This document shows, piece by piece, positions 16,008 to 23,041 of a stretch of DNA of 64,000 nt; positions within the stretch are counted from its first letter, which is position 1, and each line of letters begins with the position of its first letter. A program made the translations under genes and the position numbers. The DNA is from DASYTH01 sp045806965. GTDB lineage: Bacteria; Actinomycetota; Actinomycetes; Mycobacteriales; Pseudonocardiaceae. Location: NCBI GenBank assembly GCA_045806965.1, contig JBJMIG010000099.1, positions 62,001 through 126,000 on the forward strand. Direction: 5' to 3'. The notes under the pieces are model-generated. The model did no database searches and was not told the DNA's origin. It saw only the letters and a list, made by a program, of their open reading frames with translations.

Positions 16008-16527
16008 CGATGATCCCCCATTCACCGTCTTGTGCTGTCCGGTGCTGCCCCCGTTTCCCCGCAGACGAACACCGTCCCTACGCAGGATAGAGCAGTTCTT
16101 CCGTCCGTCAATGTCCGGCCTGTATCGTTTACGGGTTTGTTCTGGACGACATTTGTTCAGCACAGGTCGGCATTCGCCCAGAACGACCTCGAGACATGGC
16201 CCTGCCAGATGATCACGCAGAGTTAACATTGAAGGTTCGAAACTTACCGACCACTAAAGCGACAAATACGGCAATGCGGCCAGCGATCAGGAAGCACCGA
16301 AGAAAGTTCGTGCCAGGTCGACGGCAAATGATCAGCAGGCGGAAGGAAGGCCGTGCGGAGTCCGGCGATCATACCGGCCAAATATCCGATGATCGGAATC
16401 ATCGAGAAATCTGCTCTAGTACGGCCGTGGTAGTTCGTGATCTTGGTTGGGTGGGGGTGCAACGAGGGCGGCCGCCTTGTTGATCATCGAGTTGTGAGGC
16501 AAGACGATCTTGAGACGGCCGCTGCGG
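16008..16527. other. 520-base gap upstream of the second STAND gene
   Basis: No gene can be supported. The part next to 16007 should hold the promoter of the STAND gene. A 72-residue minus-strand frame at 16244-16462 has one apolar segment (MIPIIGYLAGMIAGL) but no ribosome site or known family. The stretch is less GC-rich than its surroundings around 16230-16440, in keeping with decayed or foreign DNA. Confidence 0.4.
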
Positions 16528-16997
16528 TCAGCGTAGAGGGTGCGCTAGCGCAGGAGAACCGGCCGAGTTGCACGGACGGGCGTGGTCGGTGAGCGTCCAG
16601 CCCGGGGTGGTTCGGATGTGGACGGCGACCAGTTCGAGCGCGAGGGGTAGGCAGCCGCCGCGGCGGGCGATCCTGCGGGCCGCGCCGGGGGTCCCCCTCG
16701 GCCCAGACCCGAACGTCCCGGTCCGAGCAGGGAAGCGAGTGCCTCCTCGGGGCTGAACGCGTCCACCGCGATGTGGGCCGTTGTGGGCAGGTTCGTCAGA
16801 CCTTGCCGGCTGGTGACCAATACCGGGCAGGGCCGCCCGCCATGCCGCGTTACCGCTCCTTGATCGACTCATACGACGGGTCACCCGCCCCAGACCTTCA
16901 ACAACCGCAACCGTTCGACGACATCGTCGAGCGTGACCGCCTGCCCGGGATCGGGCAAGGCGGTGAAACCACTGACCGAGTGCTGCGACGACGACAT
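16528..16997 (-). pseudogene. Decayed STAND regulator (third copy)
   Basis: From ATG 16997 the minus strand reads VSGFTALPDPGQAVTLDD and then VVERLRLLKVW. This is nearly the N-terminus of the 9.7-12.3-kb STAND protein (ELPDPGQATTLDDLVERLRLLKVW), and then the frame breaks. After a large deletion the NB-ARC tail reappears (VTSRQGL...AHIAVDAFSPEEAL), and after another shift CLPLALELVAVHIRTTPGWTLTDHA, matching YLPLALGLVTAHIRGTPGWTLTDHA. A 25-base run is identical between 12176-12200 and 16889-16913. The gene is dead: about 220 codons of the ATPase core, including the P-loop, and the whole TPR part are gone. Confidence 0.85.
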
Positions 16998-17498
16998 GGC
17001 TCCCCCGGTGACCGACGACAGCGATACATATCCCGCAGCACACTATCGGCTCGATAGACCCGGGCACGCCAATTCCGGTGACATTGTGCCGACGAAACCC
17101 GCGTTCGGATTCGGTCGGGATCCTGTCCCGGGGACCGCGCCCGCCGGACAGTCGAAGCGGGCGCGATCGGCGCGTCCAATACTTCAGGGAGGGACAATGA
17201 TCAGCAGCAGCATCCGATATCGCGGGCGAGCGAGGCGCGGATTGTCGCGCGATTTTAAATAGTCGGGAGATCGCCCCAAGCCCACGGTGTCACCCCGATA
17301 TGCGACACGCCGTCCGAGGCAGTGCTCCGACAGGAGGTTCTCTACGCGCTGGCGCGCCGGGAACATACTACTCAAGGTCTTGGCAGTGGTGACAACCGAG
17401 AGTGACGTTTTGCAGGACCAAGGGAGCGCACATTCAGCGGCCCCAACCCGTATCCCTACACGATTACTCATCAAGGCGACAGCGGATAAGGAGAACAA
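16998..17498. other. 500-base gap upstream of the lectin gene
   Basis: No open frame here has a known motif and a ribosome site together. Bases near the right end supply the AAGGAG ribosome site (17488-17493) and should hold the promoter of the lectin gene. The region is less GC-rich than the core genome. I see no repeats or RNA genes in it. Confidence 0.4.
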
Positions 17499-18026
17499 AT
17501 GAACACCCGAAGGTTCAGAAGCAAGATCGCCTCACTCATCGGTTTGGCCGCGGCCGTGATCGGGATCATGCTGGCCACCCCGGCCGCGGCACCGGCCTCG
17601 ATCGGCCCCTTCTTTGAAATTGTCAACCCAGTCTTCGGTGGCTGCGCCGACGTGATCAACGCCTCCACCAGTGCGGGAGCCCTCGTGCAGGAATTCCATT
17701 GCAAGAACAACGACGCCCAACTCTGGGAACCGCAACTTCAGACCGACCAGGTACGCGTGAAGTTGCTGAACCGCGGAAGCGGGCTCTGCCTGCACGCCGG
17801 GTCCGGCGTCAACGGAGCTCCCGTCGATCAGCAAAGCTGCGACAATACGGACCAGGGCGTGTTCTGGCAGTGGGGCCTCGCCGACAGATTCGGACACCTC
17901 GTGCTGGTCTCCGACTTCCCCGGCAAGTGCCTGTCCCTCGCGTCCGCAACCCGCACTGATGGGACACGGATGATCATCGCGGATTGTGCCACCACCGCCA
18001 CCCAGTTCTTCCGTATTGACAACTAG
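17499..18026 (+). CDS. Secreted ricin B-type lectin
   Basis: A 175-residue exported protein. The signal peptide (MNTRRFRSKIASLIGLAAAVIGIMLATPAAA|PAS) ends near residue 31-33. The rest is a single beta-trefoil ricin-B domain: three subrepeats, each with Cys pairs and a Q-x-W/F type motif (CADVINAS...AQLWEP, LCLHAGS...VFWQWG, KCLSLASA...TQFFRI). The domain binds sugars outside the cell. No catalytic domain is attached, so it is a free-standing lectin. ATG follows AAGGAGAACAA. A strong hairpin ends the transcript 14 bases past the stop. It is the only gene of the island on the plus strand apart from the integrase. Confidence 0.88.
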   Translation: MNTRRFRSKIASLIGLAAAVIGIMLATPAAAPASIGPFFEIVNPVFGGCADVINASTSAGALVQEFHCKNNDAQLWEPQLQTDQVRVKLLNRGSGLCLHAGSGVNGAPVDQQSCDNTDQGVFWQWGLADRFGHLVLVSDFPGKCLSLASATRTDGTRMIIADCATTATQFFRIDN

Positions 18027-18039
18027 GGCCATAGCGCGT

Positions 18040-18078
18040 GATCCGGCGATGTCCAGGAGGTCGAGGCATCGCCGGATC
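18040..18078 (+). terminator. Hairpin terminator after the lectin gene
   Basis: Perfect 12-base inverted repeat GATCCGGCGATG / CATCGCCGGATC (18040-18051 and 18067-18078) with a 15-base loop, 14 bases downstream of the lectin stop codon. Confidence 0.8.
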
Positions 18079-18098
18079 CATTACGCGGTCGATTCGAG

Positions 18099-18905
18099 TT
18101 GAGCCGAAGTGCAGCGAGCGGATGGCACCGGCTACCCACATGGCCTCGACAGACAGAAAATGACCCCGGAGTAGCGCTTGACGTGCTGCTACATGAGCAC
18201 TTCGACAAGTGGGCAGAATACGAGCGATCCGGCCAACTGCTGCGCATGAGCCTGGAGCAGAACTTCGGCCGTGTCCGCTCAAGGCTCGATGAACTAGGCG
18301 AGACGCTCGCCCTGACCGGTACCGACGTCCAGCTCCACACCGGCTCCGAGACCGGCAAGCGAGACGTCGCGGTCCACATCAACGCCCATCTCGTCGAGGA
18401 CAGCGGCAAGGACATCCGCCGCGTACCCGGCCGCAAGAGCAAGCGCGCCAGCATCCTGGTGCCGAACTGGTCGGAACCGACGTGGCTGCGCCGCAAGGCC
18501 GCCGCCGGCACGGGTCCCCTGTTCCCGTCCGTGGGCGGCGGCTGGCTCGACCAAGCCAACTGCGACAAGCGGCTTCGGGTCGCCCTCGACGGGGCCGGGT
18601 TCGAGTGGGTCACCGCGCGCGTGTGGCGCAAGACCGTCGGCACGCTCATGCGCCGGGCCGGACGCGGCTCCGAAGACATCGCCGAGCAACTCGGCAACAC
18701 CCGCGCCGTCGCCGAGAAGCACTACATCGCGCCGCCCACCATGACCCACACCGGCGCCGAAGCCCTGTTGAAGATGATCAAACCGCGCCGGTCGGCCGAG
18801 GGGTTTAGGACCGGCAAAGTGCCGGCCGAGCCGAAAAAAGGTTCGAGTCGGAGCCCGCAAAAAGGGCGTGCCACCTGCGGAAACGGTGGGCGCAGCAGGA
18901 CTTGA
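18099..18905 (+). pseudogene. Degenerate tyrosine integrase next to tRNA-Val
   Basis: The C-terminal catalytic half of a phage/ICE-type tyrosine recombinase is recognisable: GETLALTGTDVQL (box I region), WLDQANCDKRLRVALDGAGF, VWRKTVGTLMRRAG (box II Arg) and IAEQLGN...EKHYI (Tyr). The frame is damaged. The box I arginine expected just before GETLAL is absent (LDELGETLAL), the HxxR histidine is lost, and GH is replaced by GN. The N-terminal arm-binding and core-binding domains are missing, since the frame opens at a TTG without ribosome site. Its last codons overlap the 3' end of tRNA-Val by 19 bases. This is typical of integrases that target that tRNA end. It is probably inactive, leaving the island fixed. 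Confidence 0.8.
18875..18899 (+). repeat. Direct repeat, right copy (island boundary)
   Basis: 25 bases that recur at 4265-4289 with one mismatch. They cover the integrase C-terminal codons and the 3' end of tRNA-Val (tRNA acceptor and T-arm bases on the minus strand). Together the copies bound the 14.6-kb island. Similarity continues more weakly to 18912 and, leftwards, to about 18831. Confidence 0.8.
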
Positions 18906-18958
18906 ACCTGCGACCGCTCGGGTGTAAACCGAGTGCTCTTCCGCTGAGCTATGCGCCC
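18887..18958 (-). tRNA. tRNA-Val (anticodon TAC)
   Basis: Read on the minus strand from 18958 the sequence folds as a full cloverleaf. The acceptor stem is GGGCGCA / TGCGCCC, the D stem GCTC / GAGC, the anticodon stem CTCGG / CCGAG around TTTACAC (anticodon TAC), and the T stem GCAGG / CCTGC around TTCAAGT. The discriminator is A, and no full CCA is encoded. The tRNA decodes GTA valine codons. Its 3' end faces the island and is shared with the integrase 3' end. Confidence 0.96.
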
Positions 18959-18965
18959 TGTGGGG

Positions 18966-19427
18966 TCAGGCGAGGGTGGCGATGGCCTTCTTCCAGGCCG
19001 ACTGGTCGCGGGCTTCACCTGGTTGGTTGGTTTCGGCGAAGCGGACGGTGCCGTCCCGGTCGACCAGGAAGGTGCCGCGGTTGGCCAGGCCGGCCTTCTC
19101 GTTGAACACGCCGTAGGTCTGCGCCACCGCGCCGTGCGGCCAGAAGTCCGAAAGCAGCGGGAACTTGTAACCCTCGTGGTTGGCCCAGGCCTTGAGCGTG
19201 AACGTCGAGTCGACCGACACACCGAGGATCTGGACGTCGTTGGCGGTGTAGTCGGCGAGTTCGTCACGGACCCGGCAGAGTTCGCTGGTGCAGATGCCGC
19301 TGAACGCGAACGGGTAAAACACGAGCAGCACGTTCTTCTCGCCCTGGAATGAGGACAGGGTCACCTGCTGCCTGTTGTAGTCGGTGAGTGTGAAGTCCGG
19401 GGCCTTGGCCCCCACCTCAATCGCCAT
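18966..19427 (-). CDS. ahpE: Peroxiredoxin, AhpE/Bcp type
   Basis: A 153-residue thioredoxin-fold peroxidase that reduces hydroperoxides in the cytoplasm. The pattern PFAFSGICTSELCRVRD places the peroxidatic cysteine (near residue 45) at the start of the first helix. A second cysteine four residues on could serve in resolution. Later motifs ILGVSVDSTFTLKAWA, FPLLSDF, AGLANRGTFLVDRDG are family features. I chose ATG 19427 (MAIEVGAKAPDF) with GGAAGG upstream. A TTG three codons earlier is less likely. The neighbour order with a DUF3052 gene and aceE matches Rv2238c-Rv2241 of Mycobacterium tuberculosis, which supports the AhpE name. It ends 8 bases from the tRNA-Val gene. Confidence 0.9.
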   Translation of the reverse strand: MAIEVGAKAPDFTLTDYNRQQVTLSSFQGEKNVLLVFYPFAFSGICTSELCRVRDELADYTANDVQILGVSVDSTFTLKAWANHEGYKFPLLSDFWPHGAVAQTYGVFNEKAGLANRGTFLVDRDGTVRFAETNQPGEARDQSAWKKAIATLA

Positions 19428-19476
19428 GCCCGCCAACCTTCCGGAGTCTGTGACTTGCGCACGACCAGACTAGGGC

Positions 19477-19500
19477 ACCCGTCCGGCGCGCCGGACGGGT
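19477..19500 (-). terminator. Perfect 12+12 palindrome after the DUF3052 gene
   Basis: ACCCGTCCGGCG followed at once by its reverse complement, 24 bases in all, starting one base past the stop codon of the DUF3052 gene. The position fits a terminator. With no spacer, only the inner bases would form the loop. Confidence 0.65.
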
Positions 19501-19501
19501 C

Positions 19502-19948
19502 TCACCGCCTGGTCTTGGCGGACTTCGGCGCGACCAGCCGGGTGGCGGTCCAGTCGTCGCCGACGCTGGTCGTCGAGGTCTGGGCGAGGCCCGCGGTCGG
19601 CACCGCTTCGGCTATGTCGCTCGGCTCGACGTGACCGTCCCGACCGGTCTTCGGGGTGAGCACCCAGATGACCCCGTTGTCGGCGAGCGGGCTGATCGCG
19701 TCCATCAGGGCGTCAACCAGGTCGCCGTCGTCCTCTCGCCACCACAACAACACGACGTCGACCACGTCGTCAGCGTCCTCGTCGAGGAGGTCACCACCGA
19801 TTCTCTCCTCGATCGCGGCACGCACGTCGTCGTCGACGTCCTCGTCCCAGCCGATCTCTTGGACCACCATGTTGGGTTCGATCCCAAGCCTTTCGGCGAC
19901 GCCAGCCTTAGCGGCGTCTTCCGCGGCGACCACGGCCTTATCCTCCAT
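19502..19948 (-). CDS. DUF3052 family protein
   Basis: A 148-residue acidic cytoplasmic protein conserved across actinobacteria (relative of Rv2239c). Motifs seen are AGVAERLGIEPNMVVQEIGWDEDVDDDVR, VVDVVLLWWREDDGDLVDALMDA and GVIWVLTPKTGR. The length fits the family. No catalytic residues are established and its function is not known. It lies between ahpE (same strand) and aceE (divergent), the same arrangement as in mycobacteria. Its 216-base upstream gap must hold divergent promoters for it and aceE. Confidence 0.9.
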   Translation of the reverse strand: MEDKAVVAAEDAAKAGVAERLGIEPNMVVQEIGWDEDVDDDVRAAIEERIGGDLLDEDADDVVDVVLLWWREDDGDLVDALMDAISPLADNGVIWVLTPKTGRDGHVEPSDIAEAVPTAGLAQTSTTSVGDDWTATRLVAPKSAKTRR

Positions 19949-20164
19949 CTGCCCTGAGCGGAAACCTGGTATTGCGACAGCGAACACTGGCAGTGCCCAC
20001 CTGCGCAACCGTGCATCCCGCGACACGCCGGAACTCGTGCGCCGCTCGGCCGCTCCACCACTACCCACTGGTAAGGATGACGGCGGCGGCGATCACGACG
20101 ACGATGGACACTAAGCAGGTCGGACCGCCGACCAGGGCAGTACCGTTGAACGAAAGACCAGGCA

Positions 20165-22942
20165 ATGGAGAACCCTTTGGCTACCCAGAGCAGCGCGAGC
20201 CAGCCGGAGCGGGTACGGGTCATCCGGGACGGCCTCGCCGCCTACCTTCCGGACATCGACCCGGAGGAGACCGCCGAGTGGTTGGAGTCGTTCGACCAGG
20301 TGGTTCAGGGCGGCGGGCAGCAGCGGGCGCGGTACCTGATGCTCCGACTGCTCGAGCGGGCCAGAGAGAGCCGGGTCGGCGTACCGGCGCTGACCAGCAC
20401 GGACTACGTCAACACGATCCCGACCGACCTGGAACCCTGGTTCCCTGGCGACGAGGAGACCGAGCGCAGGTACCGGGCCTGGACCCGCTGGAACGCGGCC
20501 ATGACGGTGCACCGCGCCCAGCGTCCGGGGGTCGGCGTCGGCGGCCACATCTCCACCTACGCCTCCTCCGCCGCGCTCTACGAGGTGGGCTTCAACTGGT
20601 TCTTCCGGGGCAAGGACCACCCGGGCGGCGGCGACCAGATCTACATCCAGGGCCACGCCTCCCCCGGCATCTACGCTCGAGCGTTCCTCGAGGGCCGGTT
20701 GTCCGCCCACCAACTCGACGGTTTCCGCCAGGAACTGTCGCACGCCGGCCCCGGTGGCGGGCTGCCGTCCTACCCGCATCCCAGGCTGATGCCGGACTTC
20801 TGGGAGTTCCCGACGGTGTCCATGGGCCTCGGCCCGATGAACGCGATCTTCCAGGCCCGGTTCAACCGCTACCTGCGCGACCGCGGCATCAAGGACACCT
20901 CCGACCAGCGGGTGTGGGCCTTCCTCGGGGACGGCGAGATGGACGAGCCGGAGTCCCGCGGCCTGATTCACGTCGCGGCCAACGAGGCCCTCGACAACCT
21001 CACCTTCGTGATCAACTGCAATTTGCAGCGACTGGACGGGCCGGTCCGCGGTAACGGAAAGATCATCCAGGAGCTGGAGGCGTTCTTCCGCGGCGCCGGC
21101 TGGAACGTGATCAAGGTGATCTGGGGCCGGGAGTGGGACGCGCTGCTGCACGGCGACCGGGACGGCGCGCTGGTCAACCTGATGAACGTGACGCCGGACG
21201 GCGACTACCAGACCTACAAGGCCAACGACGGCGCGTTCGTTCGGGAGCACTTCTTCGGCCGCGACCCGCGCACCAAGGACCTGGTCGCGAACATGACCGA
21301 CCAGGACATCTGGAACCTCAAGCGCGGCGGCCACGACTATCGCAAGGTCTACGCGGCCTACCAGGCGGCCACCGAGCACCACGGCCAGCCGACCGTCATC
21401 CTGGCCAAGACGATCAAGGGCTACGGCCTCGGGCCGCACTTCGAGGCGCGAAACGCCACCCACCAGATGAAGAAGATGACGCTGGACGACGTCAAGCTGT
21501 TCCGCGACACGCTGCGCATCCCGATCGCCGACGCCGAGCTCGAGCGCGACCCGTACCTGCCGCCGTACTACCACCCCGGCCCGGACGCGCCGGAGATCCA
21601 GTACCTGCTCGAGCGGCGCCGCCAGCTCGGCGGTTTCCTGCCGGAGCGGCGCGGCAAGTCCAAGACCCTGGTGCTGCCGGGGGACAAGGTCTACGACGTG
21701 ATCAAGCGCGGCTCCGGCAAGCAGGAGGTCGCCACCACGATGGCGTTCGTCCGGCTGGTCCGCGAACTGGCCAAGGACCACGAGGTCGGCCCCCGGCTGG
21801 TGCCCATCATTCCGGACGAGGCGCGCACGTTCGGCATGGACTCGATGTTCCCGACACAGAAGATCTACAACCCGCTCGGCCAGACCTACACCTCGGTGGA
21901 CGCGTCCCTGATGCTGTCCTACAAGGAGAGCGAGCAGGGTCAGATCCTGCACGAGGGAATCAACGAGGCCGGTTCGGCCGCCTCGTTCATCGCGGCCGGT
22001 TCGGCATACGCCACGCACGGCGAGCCGATGATCCCGATCTACATCTTCTACTCGATGTTCGGTTTCCAGCGCACCGGCGACGAGTTCTGGGCCGCGGCCG
22101 ACCAGCTCACCCGTGGCTTCCTGCTCGGCGCCACCGCCGGGCGCACCACGCTGACCGGCGAGGGCTTGCAACACAACGACGGGCACACGCTGCTGCTGGC
22201 CGCGACCAACCCGGCGACGATCGCCTACGACCCGGCCTGGTCGTTCGAGATCGCGCACATCGTCAAGGACGGGCTGCGCCGGATGTATGGCGAGCAGGCC
22301 GAGGACATCTTCTACTATCTGACCGTCTACAACGAACCGTACGTACAGCCGGCCGAGCCGGAAGACCTTGACGTGGAAGGGTTGCTGCGCGGGCTGTACC
22401 GGTACCAGACGGCGCCGCCGGACACCGAGCCGCAGGCCCGGATTCTCGCCTCGGGCGTGGCCATGCCGGCCGCGCTTCGGGCCAAGCAGCTGCTCGCCGA
22501 CGATTGGCAGGTTCACACCGAGGTCTGGTCCGCCACCTCCTGGACGGAGCTGCGCCGCGAGGCCGTCGAGGTGGACCGGCACAACCTGCTGCACCCCGAG
22601 GCGGAGCCGAGGGTGCCGTACGTGACCAGCGTGCTGGCCGGCTCCCCGGCCCCGGTGGTGGCGGTGTCGGACTGGATGCGCGCCGTCCCGGACCTGATCC
22701 GGCCGTGGATGCCGGTCGACATGGTCAGCCTCGGTACCGACGGCTTCGGCCTGTCCGACACCCGGCCGGCGGCGCGCCGGCACTTCCTCGTCGACGCCGA
22801 GTCGGTCGCCGTCGGGGTGTTGTCCGCACTGGCCCGGCGGGGTGAGGTGGACCAGTCCTCAGTGGTGGAAGCGACCCGCCGCTACCGGATCGACGACGTG
22901 TCCGCCGCCGGTCCGCAGACCTCGGAACCGGGAGTCGCCTGA
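20165..22942 (+). CDS. aceE: Pyruvate dehydrogenase E1, homodimeric type
   Basis: A 925-residue, full-length thiamine-diphosphate enzyme that decarboxylates pyruvate and transfers the acetyl group to the E2 lipoyl domain. The ThDP/Mg motif GDGEMDEPESRG...NCNLQRLDGPVRGNGK is intact. Further family signatures are HISTYASSAALYEVGFNWFFRGKD, QIYIQGHASPGIYARAFLEGRL and RTTLTGEGLQHNDGH. The ATG at 20165 is taken as start. A TTG four codons on has a better-placed GGAG (20168-20171) and may be the real one. The gene is divergent from DUF3052 and 99 bases upstream of a lactate permease. Together they would turn imported lactate into acetyl-CoA once it is oxidised to pyruvate. Confidence 0.97.
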   Translation: MENPLATQSSASQPERVRVIRDGLAAYLPDIDPEETAEWLESFDQVVQGGGQQRARYLMLRLLERARESRVGVPALTSTDYVNTIPTDLEPWFPGDEETERRYRAWTRWNAAMTVHRAQRPGVGVGGHISTYASSAALYEVGFNWFFRGKDHPGGGDQIYIQGHASPGIYARAFLEGRLSAHQLDGFRQELSHAGPGGGLPSYPHPRLMPDFWEFPTVSMGLGPMNAIFQARFNRYLRDRGIKDTSDQRVWAFLGDGEMDEPESRGLIHVAANEALDNLTFVINCNLQRLDGPVRGNGKIIQELEAFFRGAGWNVIKVIWGREWDALLHGDRDGALVNLMNVTPDGDYQTYKANDGAFVREHFFGRDPRTKDLVANMTDQDIWNLKRGGHDYRKVYAAYQAATEHHGQPTVILAKTIKGYGLGPHFEARNATHQMKKMTLDDVKLFRDTLRIPIADAELERDPYLPPYYHPGPDAPEIQYLLERRRQLGGFLPERRGKSKTLVLPGDKVYDVIKRGSGKQEVATTMAFVRLVRELAKDHEVGPRLVPIIPDEARTFGMDSMFPTQKIYNPLGQTYTSVDASLMLSYKESEQGQILHEGINEAGSAASFIAAGSAYATHGEPMIPIYIFYSMFGFQRTGDEFWAAADQLTRGFLLGATAGRTTLTGEGLQHNDGHTLLLAATNPATIAYDPAWSFEIAHIVKDGLRRMYGEQAEDIFYYLTVYNEPYVQPAEPEDLDVEGLLRGLYRYQTAPPDTEPQARILASGVAMPAALRAKQLLADDWQVHTEVWSATSWTELRREAVEVDRHNLLHPEAEPRVPYVTSVLAGSPAPVVAVSDWMRAVPDLIRPWMPVDMVSLGTDGFGLSDTRPAARRHFLVDAESVAVGVLSALARRGEVDQSSVVEATRRYRIDDVSAAGPQTSEPGVA

Positions 22943-23041
22943 AAGTTGAGGGATTTTCGGCGGCCAAGGATCTTCCGCGACGGTGCCCCGGCGTGTTAGC
23001 CATTAACCGGCAGTATCCCGTCACAGCCGCCGGGAGTCCCG

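Noticed and set aside
16244..16462. 72-residue frame with one apolar segment
   Set aside because: No ribosome site and no similarity to any family I know; lies in decayed DNA.
20111..22783. 890-codon minus-strand frame opposite aceE
   Set aside because: Shadow of aceE; residue use is typical of GC-rich antisense frames.
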